From positions 75,001 through 139,000 of the forward strand of contig JAQGDQ010000283.1 in assembly GCA_030141605.1 (NCBI GenBank): DNA of 64,000 bases, in the 5' to 3' direction. Below, piece after piece: positions 42,090-54,145 of the stretch (its first letter is position 1; the number at the start of each line of letters is the position of its first letter). Position numbers and translations under genes: made by a program. The stretch comes from Tubiluchus corallicola. Its lineage: Eukaryota; Priapulida; Priapulimorpha; Priapulimorphida; Tubiluchidae. Below the pieces are notes generated by a model. That model was given only the letters and a program-made list of their open reading frames with translations, made no database searches and had not been told where the DNA came from.

Positions 42090-43048
42090 GATATTATTAA
42101 CGGTAACAGTAGTAATCAATTTTACAATATTTTTACAGTGTGCTTTTTACGTATTGAACTTGCATTTGTATCACACAACAAAATGTATTATATATTATGG
42201 AAGCAGCAAAAGGCAAATACAAGATAAAAGGTCGAAATATATTTCAAAATATCAACAAAAGAGCCAGTTTTCCTTCTTCGTCAAAGTTGAAAGGAATAAC
42301 AAGGCTCTATAGTGTTATCGTAAAAAAATCCATCAATATAGGCACATTATTTTAAGTTTTAACTTTAAATACATAATTATTATCGACCTTTAACAGTGCT
42401 TATACATACCTGATTAAAAATTATGACAATATTATAATTGTTAGTAAATAACCATTATAGTTGTGCACAAACAATTACTATTAAAACGTATAGAAAGAAA
42501 ATAAAAATTACATTACTTTCGCGTCACAAAATTTCGTTCTACACTTCAAAAACTCATAATAGCAACTTTTAGTAAAAACTGTGCACAACCAAAAAATAGT
42601 AAAGGTTATTTCAATTAGTTTCTGTATTTTTCCTACATCTTTTTTTTACTTAGATTAATAATAAGATATGATAATACCTTTACACTGGATTTTAATAATG
42701 CAAACAAAAAGTTAAGTAGGTTTTAATTTTTGTTCAACTGATAATTCTATACTATCATTTCACTGCTGATTTAACTTCTTATTATTAATTTTCTCGTACT
42801 TAATGCGATGTTTCACGGTTTCAGTATTAGAAAAATTTGTATCCAGAGACCATATAGGACTGCTACACTACTACAAAAAACTGTAAGACGCGACTTAAAG
42901 CTTTACAAAGTCATCGTGTAAGAACCACCAAGAACCACCATATATTTTAGTAAGTTCAGTGAACGTAAATTATAAACAGTTTCCATCAACTTTCAAAAAC
43001 TACATTGCATTAATCGACATTACGAAAAATATTTTCTGATTCATTAAT
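42090..43048. other. Intergenic stretch downstream of PTX-B
   Basis: No gene was recognised. The 74-codon frame at 42088-42312 starts next to the LINE stop and is AT-rich without a known motif. Part of this is likely the PTX-B 3' UTR. Confidence 0.4.
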
Positions 43049-46000
43049 TTAGTAACGGAGATAAATTCTGGAAGGAATTTCTTCAAGAGATGGCTTGTAG
43101 CATTTTCTCTTCAAATCACGTTTTGTAAGAGCATCACTTGGTCTCACTGGAATCACCTGCAACAGAGAGAATGTTGCACTGTGAAATAATTAGATGTACC
43201 AATAATATAGGTTCGGTGTCACTAAACTACCTTTGTAACTGATAATACAGAAATAGCATCATCAACAGTGCCCACCTAGGTCAAGCTATAGAAACTTTAC
43301 ATAAACGTTAAAAGCTTGTTTTCAGCCGAAACCACCATTCTCCATCTCTTCCCACATGTCACGGAGTGGGCGGCATTTCGTATTTTCGTTAGGTTGGTTC
43401 TCCTCCTACAGTTTTTGAGTTAGGACCTGGGTACGCTCCTAGGTTTCATTCGCCAAACCACGGTTATAGTTGTTTACCTCGTGCAGGAGAATGTACAGTA
43501 TATGAGACACCTCTTCCAGTTCAGTGACTCATTTTAGAGATTGATGTTTTTGATAATAGGCGAGGCTCTGGTCTCGTCAACAGCATCGAATTGAGTAAGC
43601 CCTGCTACTGAGTACTGGATTCCGGTTACCAGGGTGTCAAGGTGTATAAAAACGTAACTGCTAAGAAACTGGCAGCTATGCCAATACAACTACATTAACA
43701 TTTATATGTGTTACAAGGCAAACTCTAAAATTTCTAGCCCATTCATTCAATACCTATGCATTTCGAGGAAAGTGTGAAATAAATCTTTTTGCTGCGCCAC
43801 TTTCATGCTTTACGTAAAGCGCCTGGCAACGGGTAAGACGAACATAATTGTGTTGAATCGAATTTTTCTTAGAATTTCATATACTACATAGGCATTGTAT
43901 GGAATGCATAAAACGATTTAGTCAAAACAGTAAATTAATCTAGCAGTTATTGTTTTATTGTCAACGGATGCTTCGTCACCATCCCTTCCTGCTCAACCAA
44001 ATGGACTATATTCCACACCTAGGAAATTGCTTTCCGACAAATACATTTCCAAAAAATTGCGGAGCATCGAATTGTAACAGCAACGTAAGCATTGAGAAAC
44101 TTACAACACGAGTCTCTAAAAACAAAGATCGAACCCAAAAATGAACCCAAAAAAGATTATGTCGTCATCTCAACCTTCCTCGAGTTTCTAACTGCGAAAC
44201 TTGAACTCTCTGCCATCGTCGAGTCAAAAGCTTGAACTTTTCCATCAGCAACCCCCCCCCCTCCACCATAAACATATCAAATGCGACTAGTACGTCCCTA
44301 ACATCGCAGCCTCAAAAGAGCAAATAGCCAGTGCATTAGGACGAGCATCATGAAACACTGTCTTCGTTGTTTATCACGATAATGCAGAGACCAGAGCACC
44401 AGGCTTCTTCGTCAAATTCTCTTCATTGAACTCACAACTGGCAAAACCCCAAGAGGATGCCTTCTTTGCCGCTACAAATACCAATTAAAATCCACTCTTA
44501 AAAAGTCTAAATAGACAAAACTAAAAATCAAAACATCTGATAAACAATCCCAGTAGTATTCCAACTAGCATCAGACCATCCACACCAAAACCCAGCATTT
44601 CGGAATCGAAAAAAAATGAGAGAAGAAAAAAACGGCATGTGGCAAAATCGAGATTCGAAAAGCTAAAGTGACCCCTAAAAAGGCTCGAATGAGCCCTTGT
44701 GTCACCGCGAGTTTCATGTAAGAATTGGACTCCTTTAGTGGTCAATATCACCATCGTAAAAGAGCCACGACACTGTAACATATGTTCTCGGACACGAGGA
44801 AAGGCCAGCGATTTTTCACAAAAACTTGCAAGCACGTTTAAACCGGACTTATTTCTAATTTCTTAATGAAAAATTGGCATCATAAAATGCCTAGGAAAAG
44901 TATATCAGTTTCCTAAGAATCTCGTACTTTACCTAAACGAACTTTTACATTATATGCATATTGCCTAGGAAAAATGTATAAGATATTATTTTAAGTGCAT
45001 TACTTGGTTTGTTTTGGCATTCCATAAAATGCCTATAGGCAGTCTATAAAATGCCCGGTTTCACGCTTTGCCTATAACATAGATACTCATGATAAAGAAA
45101 GTAACATACCTCTCCACGAAGTTGATTACGTGAATCGGACCACTTAATAATGTTCCCATTGTTGTTGTTACATGACTTGCAGTTTTTTAAGATTTCGTTT
45201 TCTGTAAAGACACGATCATACCAATTGGCATCAGTCAGGCATCCTAAAAAGTCGCCATCAACAGTTTCATCAAGTGCGCCACCAAGAGATCCAAACACTT
45301 CGTCATCATCCACATTTGTAACATCAGGCCCTGGATCAGTCAGTGGTACTGTGAAAGTAGACCCACCACTCTAGAATAAAATAAATAATTACAATAGTTG
45401 ACGCCATTAATTGTCATTGTCATCATCATCAATCATAGTGTCAGTCAGTCAATGTGATAACTTCTCATATCACTTTGCATAGCTGATCATTACCATGGTG
45501 TCGTACCCATCACCAAATTATTATCTCTTGCTTCATTTTCGCCAACTTCATTATCTTTTGTTGTGTTGCCATCAAAATCACAGTCACCACCATCATCGTC
45601 GTTATCTTCATCAACATCATCATAGACATCATCATCATTATCATCATCATCATCATCATCATCATCACCACCACCACCTCTACTGTCACCAAATGATGTG
45701 GCTTGCAATCACACTTGAGTGCAAATGTCCCACGTTGTCTCCAAAAAGAGTGAAATCTGAGTCCACATTAAATGAAATGAACGTCGACATGCCTGAGGTT
45801 CTGTTCGTAATCTTGTTACAAAGAAAGAAAACTCGGATAGAACTTCCTGATTTTTATTTATTTGTTGTCTCCCACAAAAATCATTCCAAACTATCACTCT
45901 ACCTTAAAACGGACATACAACAAGCAGACCAAGGAACTTATACTGCTTAAACCTTATTACACATCTTTTTTAAAAACATAGGCTTTGAATAATTTAACTT

Positions 46001-49000
46001 GACTTTAAAATAGCAAATATTAATATCAAAGCATGAGAAAGGAAAAGGAACGTATACGAAACTATTTGAAAATTACAAATGGTGGAAAATTTGCAATTTT
46101 TAATTTGACACTATAAATAAAAATCATCTTATGTTAGATGCATTTCGTTTCCCAAATATTGACAATTCTATTCGCATAATGAATACTTGCATATGTTTAA
46201 CTACAGCCTTTGTAAATAATTTGAAGTTATGCTTACGCCTCTGCTAGGTTTAAACTGGAAAAACGTCATTCAAGGCTAAATCTGCCAAGTTATGATGAAG
46301 TCTATAAACCATTTTTATGTCACATAGGACGTACATCAAGTGGAATCAATACTTGACACAGAAAGACTAATAATATATGAACATCAACGCGCAAACAACC
46401 TGTGAGTGAAATCTCTGGACCTTCTCAATAAAGTCAAATTGTCAATGTCTTAATTGATACGGTGACCCATACAGGAGACCAGGATTCAAGCATGGAGGCC
46501 TGACACAAGCTTTCTAGGCTTTTAATACTGCATATTTGTGATGCGTGATGTGATAAGGTTAAAAACACCTAAAACCATATTTACAACTTTATAGGTAAAA
46601 TTACAACTCTGTGGGTTAAAGTAAGTGAAGTTAGACTGATACGCGCTGTAACCTTATAGTTTACAAGATGGACATTTATTCTTACCATTAACTTTATAAT
46701 GTAATTTCCCAGTGTCTTACAATGTTAATAAATAAACTATTGAACGACCTAAGCTTTAGTTACTTGTTGATTACAATTTTTTGAACATTGTTAATCAGAG
46801 TTCACCATAATGCCTAAATTGTTACAGCTAGATACATTAGTCAGTGGAACTCCGTTTAAGATGTACTGTAACTGAAAGTTGCCATAACCAAGACGCAACA
46901 TAGTACATTTAAGTGTAGAAATAGATGACTGCCATTCATTTGACCACAAAGATAATATTTCTATAGTATCGCAAAGAACGGGATAATTATTGCAACTGGT
47001 ATTCAATTTTAAATCATTGGGAAATAATTTGAAATTAACAGTGCTCACTACATGGGGTAAACCATCAATGTAAAGTACGAATAATATAGGACACTTCAAT
47101 CACACTTCCTTGAGGAGTGCCCGATATAACTGGTCTATAATGAGAGAACCGAGAACCTAAACCTGCAACCTGCTGGGTACTTTTGTATTTACAAGAAAAG
47201 CTTCAATCCATCTGAGCCCGGAGCTTCACTAGCAATTTACAATGTGCAAAAGGATATCAAGCATAATCATAGTAATTACATCAAGTTTAAGCCTTACTCA
47301 AGCCAACTGCACCAGTCATTAACGCACTCAAAAAGTGGAACGGTTTTTCATAGATCCATATTGTGACTTCGAAATCAAAACTTTCAGAATCAAGCAGTCA
47401 AGTAATTCATCTTTTATAACTTCATAACTTCATTTGCTGCACACGTGGGTGAGATTAGGCGGTAATTATACCAGTCGGAAGGGTCACCCTTTCTTGTACA
47501 ATGGCACAATGTAAACAGAGAGCCAGATTTTGGGTAGTTGTTAGTTGCAAATGACACCTCAAAAACAGAAAAATAGAAAAGTGGAAAGCCAGTTTAGCAA
47601 ACGAAATATTTGGCAATCCGTGAGGAGAATGACTGATTTAATGGTTTTACAATTTAACTTTTTTAACACTTTATACACAACAGGTAATGAAAAACTTATA
47701 TCACATTTACTAGTATCGTTATAGACCCGATCAGGTAAGAAATCGGTCAACCCGTTATCGATAACATAATTTTCAGAAAGCACACGAGATAAAATATTAG
47801 CTTCAGTTAAGTCTTCAACAACTATTTCGCCATTAAATTTGAGAGGCGCAAAACCAGATTTATAATTACTTTTATTGTTTAATGATTTAAAAAGAAGTGA
47901 CGTTACTGGACAAAATATAGGATATTACTTCGAGCTGCTTCGTGAACCAGCTGAGAAAACCCAATTTGTTCAAAGCAATTTGCAAATAAAAGTTATAAGA
48001 ATGTAAACCAGGAACTGTTAAATTTTGCCGATCAGTTTCGGGAAATTAAAATCTTCTGCAAGCACGCAAAGCCTTTGCAAACTGCACAATTCCACAATAC
48101 AAGAACTAAATGTTTGATGTTGTCAAAGTTTGGGGCTCAAATAATGCTGGTTTGAGCATCACCAACTAAATGTTGTGCTACTGTTTCACAATCCACTAAA
48201 AGTAAACGGATTTTAATTTACTATTGTTAATCAAGATAGCTGCCTCCTCCCCTACCAATTCTAACATTACAAAATACTGAAAATTTACCATTTAAATTCA
48301 ATAAACCAGAAGGCACCGTAATATCTAGTCAAGTTTCAGTAAGTTGTGATTTGTGTCTTATCATAATATTATGTGTTTAGAATTTGAGAACGTACTGCTT
48401 AAAAACTACATGCAGTTGAAAAAATGAATTTAACAACAGATAAAGTATAAAAAAGAGTGATATAAACGCACATAATAAACAAAATCTGCGGCAGCTCGCG
48501 TTAGAATTTGACAAAGTAGATGGACGATGCGGCTTAGTTCGAAACCGCAAAAATAGTCCACAGATTCATCGATTAGCATAAATTTGTGCTACTAACCCCT
48601 TCTCCACAATCAATGTAGGAGCTAAACATTCCTTTCGAATTGCTGTGAGTACTGCATACGTGATGCCAATGACCGTCGCAATAGTTAAGTAATCCAAATC
48701 CTGGAAAGCTAAAAAACGAAAACACAGAAAGACAAATGTAACCAGTAACCACATTCCATAGTGACAGCAGCTGCGCACTTGTGTCAACGCTACTGGAATA
48801 ATCTGCATAATCTATCGTACGTAATGCACAGATCGGAGCAGCGTTTAGCCCAGCCCACCTTGATGATGTAACACATGTTCTCACAAACACTCGCTGGCTG
48901 CAAGTCGCTATATATATATAGTACATAAATTAACGTGAAAAACATAGATAGGTTCCTATGTTGTCATCTGCCGAAGTCTCTAGTCTAAAAGTCAGTAGAA

Positions 49001-52000
49001 AAGAGCAAAGTTTTAAAAATAGCAGAAAAATAACAGGTTGTAAATAACGCATGTTTTATTATAATCATTTTTTTTACTTCAGTAATTTTTTTTGAAAAAT
49101 TATTAGCATTTGAGGTCTGTTTCAATTTATTGGATTGTTTAAGTAGCTTTATTTATTACTATATTATTATTAATATTACTGTTACTATTACATATTATAC
49201 AGTACTGGTATTTTTTGGTATAGCATAGGCCCTATAACAGTTTAATTTATTAATAGGAAAAAAGAATGCAATGTTTAAAATGTCAGGGAGTAAAGAACTT
49301 GTAAATAATGTGTCATTTATATCCCCAAGTTATTTTGGTATTTTTTATGAGATATCAGTAGCACTTGAAACGAGCCCTTGAAAATTTGTTTGAATAGAGT
49401 AGATTCTTTAAGTAGCAGAGTTTATTACTAAATTATGGACTGGTCCCCCTATTTTTCAGTGAAAGCATAATTAGGAATCCATACTGGCCTATTCCAAACG
49501 CTGATCATTGTTATGGCTACTTAGTTTTTATCCGACTGAGTATTGTTGCAAATAATAATTTATATAGGTCTGCGTACTCTAAACATGGAAAAGGTATATT
49601 GTAAGGGGGTACACCATTTTGTCCTCCAATTGACCAGCCTATCATGCGCTCATCTATTCCATCTTCTCCCGGTACTGCTGTAGACTTAAAACATCTATAA
49701 TGTGAGCAAACAAAAGCAAACAATGAAATTCGTCAGAACTAAATTAAAAAAGCAGGACCTACTTTTCACAACAAAGGCTCAGCCTAATGAACTTAAACTA
49801 CAGCTAAGTCTTGTTAAAAGGTTGACATTATAACCACTATACATGTGAACCTATATTAATACTACTACCAGTATGTAGTAAAGTCTGTAATTAGGCCACT
49901 AAATGTTGTATACTACCAGTATGTAGTAAAGTCTGTAATTAGGCCACTAAATGTTGTATACTAGAATTTATGAAATTGAAATTCTTGTCATTAAAAATTG
50001 TTGTTATTGTGATACGTACTACTTTAGCACAAACAATAAATGTTATCTATGTAACCTAAATACTACGCGTCGTTACTACTGCGGTACCTACCCGCATACA
50101 GTGAATTCTGAAAACTGTTTTCGTTTCTGCAAGATAGATCCTTTGAGTTCAGCGCGAGTGAAATTCCTTCCATTGAAGCAAAGATCATACACATGAGGAT
50201 CTATTTTGGCGCAAGGCTCCCCTAAAAGGTAGCCAGACGAGTTGGTTTTTTTATATAAGAAAGACAGCTTAAAAAGTACTATTTGGTTATATGATAGCAT
50301 GATTTGTGATATAAAAACGAGATGTAAAATTAAAACGAAACACCCTGATTGGTTTTTGGAGACTATTTTTGTAACTGAGAGTAAGGGTGAAACTTAAATA
50401 TAAATCTGACATACTTGACGATATTTCCACGCTAGTTCGACAAGCAAGTTTAAATTTCGTGCGTAATAAATACTTGTTTTAGATTGCTAACCTGCAAGCG
50501 TGGGCCTCTTTCGGCGACCGTGCGGCTTCCTGATAATTCGCAGATGCTTTCTCTTTGAACCATTTGCCTAAAATGTATAATAATAGTAAAATAAATGAAT
50601 GAGATTAGCTATTTGATTAAATTCATACGCCTACTGCAATTGAAAAATTGTGAACTTCAACAATTGCGAGTATGCAATTAGAGAACTTTGTACATGGAGT
50701 ACTATAAACGGTCAAAATCACTGATATACATTCAGTGACTTTAACTGATTCTTACATGCGAATCGTGAATTTGACTTAAAGGTCATTCATTGTGAAAGAA
50801 TCCGTAGTTACCGAATGGTCGGTTACTCCTGTCCAAAGTATGCCTAAGGCTTTCCGGAACAAAGACTTTTATAGTTAATAAATTTGAATTGTACGCTGCG
50901 CAAATGTTAAACAGGCCTTAAAACTTTTTGCATAATGATCTACATTAATTAATGTTAATGTGTTTCATATTCTGTAAACTCAATAGTCATTCCACATTTT
51001 AATGTAATATGACTCCAACAGGAAACAAAATGTATGAGAAATTTAAAACTTGCTGGATGACTTTTCTTGCAACGGACCAGGTGCTGAGGCGGTACCTGCT
51101 GAACCAGTGAACCTCTGCAAGCTATACTACTTGCAGGTGTTAGCATGCGAACCATTGAACCTCTGCAAGCTATACTACTTGCAGGTGTTAGCATGCGAAC
51201 CATTGAACCTCTGCAAGCCATACTACTTGCATGTGTCAGCATGGGTAATAGACAGAACCATTGCAATATAGAATGTGGCCTAAAAAACTGGCTTCAATAA
51301 ATTGCTCCCTTCTACAGAAAACGGTTTGTCCCAAATCAGCATGAAGCACACATTACATAAGTGGTAGTATGCAGCTGACATCATCTCTCAACAATCACAG
51401 ATTATAAAATCGATATTTGTGTTCCTCAACGTCCTTTACCGGCCCTACTTTATTCCCACTTTACCAAAGATCTGTGACACTCTATGCTCTCTACGCTCGC
51501 CTTCTATGCTAAGTGTACTACTCTGTGCAATATTTATCATCCTGTCCCGTTTGACAGCTCCTGGCTAGAAACACTTTACTCGCTTATGAAAATTATCGAA
51601 CGTGGAAGCAGTCAATTTACTAGCGTAGAAACAACAATTTTTAAATTTTCGTCAATAGCTGCTAAATTTAAACGCGTGCCAGAATTTTGTCATTTTATTG
51701 TATAACAAATGTTCACCAAAATGGTGATTAACCCCAGCTTTACTCTGCATGATTTAAATTAGGAACCGAAACGAATAACTAGGTCGTCCGAGTAAAAGTT
51801 TAACTACTATCGAATGAGTTACAATAGTATAGGACTTCGTGCGACAATTAATTATTGATAATCTTAATATCAAAACTATTACTAATAAAACTAAATCACA
51901 ATTAATTAAATTTCGAAACCAAACTTGAAAAATGGGTAATGTGAAAAAGCTGCAACGCAGCCGGGATTTCAACTTACAAGGCAGAAACCATAAGCCGCAA

Positions 52001-52682
52001 CGTAGTTTATAGTGTTCCCCAGCCATTATGACACTCCAAATTTCATCCTGGCCAGCCAGTTCATCATTTCCAACATTAGAGCACTCGCGCTGGATTTATT
52101 GTAATAAATCAAATTAATTTTTATTTTATTTTTTATTTTATTTTATTAATCTGTTGAACCTGACAGTCCCATCGATAATATAATTAATTAATTATAAAGT
52201 TAACATCAAAATTATTATTGATGATGGTACAAGCCCCCAATTATTTAAATTTGCAAACCAAATTTGAAAACACGAAATGTGAAAAAATTAGAGCGTACAA
52301 GGCAGACGCCATGAACCGCTAGACTACCGTGTATTATGGACTTTTGTGATCGTTTGAGAAGCCGGTAATCTAGTGGCTTATGGCATCTGTCTTGTAGACA
52401 AAAGGTCTCTTTTTCAATTCCAATCCAAGCTGTGTTCCAGCTTTTTCACATTTCCTGTGTTTTCAAGTTTGATTTCATAATTTTGGTTTTGTATCAGCTT
52501 CATGTGACAAATCTTGATTTCAAGTCTAAACTCTGCTCGAATTACTTAATTTACGCGTTCCGGAGAAAAGGTGGAAACTCAGGTTAGAGATCTGTAGGTG
52601 TCTGGGAGATCCAAGTAAGTTGAAACAAGCTTACCAGATTGAGAAATAAACACATTAGGACTAGCAACACTAGTATCTTCAT
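43049..52682 (-). CDS. PTX-B: secreted pentraxin-like protein, seven exons
   Basis: Proposed coding exons on the minus strand are 52682-52635, 50567-50492, 50221-50092, 49694-49578, 48708-48597, 45370-45110 and 43156-43049. They give 283 aa with every phase consistent. Exon 1 is a signal peptide (MKILVLLVLMCLFLNL). Exon 2 is basic and has RRKR, a possible furin site. Exons 3-7 form a pentraxin-like jelly-roll: FSEFTVCG (family first cysteine), CDGHWHHVCST (second cysteine), DDDEVFGSLGG (place of the Ca-binding loop), LTDANWYDRVFTENEI, then NIIKWSDSRNQLRGEV, matching the ILDW...RGxV end of C-reactive protein. Extra cysteines are shared with PTX-A. The exon 4 donor is uncertain: GTACGC at 49577 was chosen, but GTCGGA at about 49536 joined to a different acceptor also keeps frame. 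No binding target can be inferred. Confidence 0.72.
43410..43640 (+). mobile_element. SINE family 1, copy 2 (PTX-B intron 6)
   Basis: It shares with 30766-30885 the core CACCTCT..CAGTTCAGTGACTCAT, an internal segment of similar length, and TTGAGTAAGCCCTGCTACTG followed by AGTACTGGATT. The head is too diverged to show clear A and B boxes. Confidence 0.55.
45590..45682. repeat. (ATC)n-type microsatellite in PTX-B intron 5
   Basis: Imperfect ATC/ACC triplets, giving spurious poly-His, poly-Asp and poly-Met frames. It lies between PTX-B exons 5 and 6. A related triplet repeat inside PTX-A is coding, but this one is intronic. Confidence 0.85.
46190..48260 (-). mobile_element. Degraded non-LTR retrotransposon in PTX-B intron 5
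   Basis: On the minus strand, a GRGGGS-like endonuclease motif may lie at about 48260-48240. It is followed by a linker (LSENYVIDNGLTDFLPDRVY, about 47780-47720) and RT remnants (ILFVLYIDGLPHVVSTVNFK, then LFPNDLKL in place of a catalytic FADD, about 47085-47000). There is also SLWSNEWQSSISTLKC, and a C-terminal segment KMVYRLHHNLADLALNDVFP at about 46320-46260. The catalytic aspartates are lost. Endonuclease assignment is tentative. Confidence 0.7.
49863..49963. repeat. Perfect tandem duplication, 48-bp unit (PTX-B intron 3)
   Basis: The unit beginning TACTACCAGTATGTAGTA is present twice (49863-49910 and 49911-49958) without mismatch, plus five bases of a third copy. The start of the unit is itself an imperfect palindrome. 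Confidence 0.93.
51101..51244. repeat. Minisatellite of three 48-bp units (PTX-B intron 1)
   Basis: Units start at 51101, 51149 and 51197. Each contains the inverted repeat CTGCAAG...CTTGCAG around an 8-base spacer (slightly changed in the third unit), followed by GTGTTAGCATGC. The unit length is a multiple of three, so the minus strand stays open as a 16-residue repeat (MLTPASSIACRGSMVR), but there is no sign that it is translated. Confidence 0.9.
51830..52025 (-). mobile_element. tRNA-headed SINE, family 2, copy a
   Basis: On the minus strand it has GCGGCTTATGGTTTCTGCCT, TGTAAGTTGAAATCCC, then a body with GCAGCTTTTTCACATTACCC and TTTTCAAGTTTGGTTTC, and an AT-rich tail. The same head and body occur in the two copies that follow. 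Confidence 0.65.
52160..52345 (-). mobile_element. tRNA-headed SINE, family 2, copy b
   Basis: On the minus strand it reads GGTAGTCTAGCGGTTCATGG and CGTCTGCCTTGTACGC (a tRNA-like A box and anticodon arm), then TTTTTTCACATTTCGTG and TTTTCAAATTTGGTTTG. Part between head and body is deleted relative to copy c. Confidence 0.65.
52355..52500 (+). mobile_element. tRNA-headed SINE, family 2, copy c
   Basis: Plus strand: GCCGGTAATCTAGTGGCTTA, TGGCATCTGTCTTGTAGAC, AAAGGTCTC...TTCAATTCC (a B-box-like region), then CCAGCTTTTTCACATTTCC and TTTTCAAGTTTGATTTC. It stands head to head with copy b, about 10 bp apart. Confidence 0.68.
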
Positions 52683-53714
52683 TGCTTGGTTACCTGAAAT
52701 TACCGTAATAATACTTAATGCGTTTAATACATCAACATCCATAGGATCTATTATTCCGCCTTTAATATATGTTTTTGCTATCTTCAATTTTGTATTTTAA
52801 GATTTGATAATACCTGCATATATAAACTTCCTCGCAGCTGAAGTGAGTGCGGTGGCACTCAGTTAATTAAATCAATTGATCTATTAATCACAAATAATCA
52901 GTTTTTCAAAACCAGTCAAAAATGCTAAAAAATATATACGTTTTCCAAAGATAAAGAACTAATAACGGCTTACTTCAAATTGGCTGAGTGCTTTCGTTTC
53001 GTAGAACACGACCTTAACGACTTTCAAGAAGTAATCTGTCCACTTATTTAAGAAGTCCTATCCCTTTTCTCTCCGACACTTACTCTTGATCAACTGTGCA
53101 TCGAAACTGACAGACTGAGGCGCTTGTCGCTCGTTTTGGTTAATTGGTAAAAGCATATATACTATAACGCAAATTTATTCGTGTTTAATATTCTAGGGCA
53201 AAGTTCCGCACACGTAAAGTTATAAATGAGGCTTGAAACGTGATAAAAATTTTAAAAATATACTACAAGAATAAAGTTTTGTAATAAAAATCGCCCTAGT
53301 TCGCTCATAGGTGTATGACCCAATGACCAGAAACATTGTCCTATATTTGCTTAAATTTATATAAATGTTAGTATAATTTAGTATTTGCGTTTTGTTTGAC
53401 ATGCTTGTGAAAAGTTGTTGTTACATTTAGATCTCTAAGAAAAATTAACGATGAACTAAGTCGACAGTAAGCTATGTAGACAATAAGTAGACTACACATT
53501 CTATAAAGCTGCTCCGCTTATTTTATACTATACAGTGTCATGTTAGCAAAAATATAAAATAAATAAATGCAGCATAAAATTGTGTACGCTTTGCAATGTT
53601 TTAAGAAAACATGTAACCAAGGCTGAAACACTCTTTCATCTCCAATGATGCTTCTTCTTCGTTTTCTTCTGTACATGTAATCAACTAGGAGTTCCTCACG
53701 CGATTTTCCTTGAT

Positions 53715-53762
53715 TTCTTTCTGACTATCTCTCTCTCTTTCGCTCTCTCTTCTTCTTCTCTT

Positions 53763-53820
<58 letters not shown>

Positions 53821-53825
53821 TTCCC
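53715..53825. repeat. (CT)n microsatellite
   Basis: A long, slightly interrupted CT dinucleotide run with a few CGCT and TTCT units. Confidence 0.93.
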
Positions 53826-53914
53826 CTCCCTCCTTTTCAAACAGAATAAGAAAACGCGCCATTCCCACGTATTCCCACAACACTAGGCCACTGGTGCAAG
53901 CAATATTAATTCAG

Positions 53915-54145
53915 TTAGTTATTACATTATAAGTTAGCATATTTACCATTACATTATGCGTTTCTGTAGTGTCACAATACACGTAAAACCTCGGGTCATT
54001 ACAGTATGCATTTTCGAGGTCTTACATTGCGCGTTATTTTTTACTACATTATCGGTTAGTTATTACACTATGAGTTCATTTGTTATTACATTATTCGCTC
54101 GTTTTTCTTTATTAACAATATTGTGCGTTTATTACATTATCAGTT
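53915..54145. repeat. Degenerate array of ATTACATTATNNGTT units
   Basis: About eight related units at irregular 20-50 bp spacing, for example TTATTACATTATAAGTTAG, CCATTACATTATGCGTTT, CATTACAGTATGCATTTT, ACTACATTATCGGTTAG and TTATTACATTATCAGTTG. Confidence 0.55.

Noticed and set aside
44521-44835. 104-codon minus-strand frame in PTX-B intron 6
   Set aside because: No recognised motif, lies inside an intron, and no splice sites connect it in phase. It could be an unrecognised transposon scrap.
45495-45950. 151-codon His-rich plus-strand frame and Met/Asp-rich minus-strand frames
   Set aside because: Read across an ATC-type microsatellite in an intron; no splice connection to PTX-B.
51101-51244. 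Regularly repeated palindromic units considered as a CRISPR-like array
   Set aside because: Units are directly adjacent without unique spacers and the genome is animal; it is a minisatellite.
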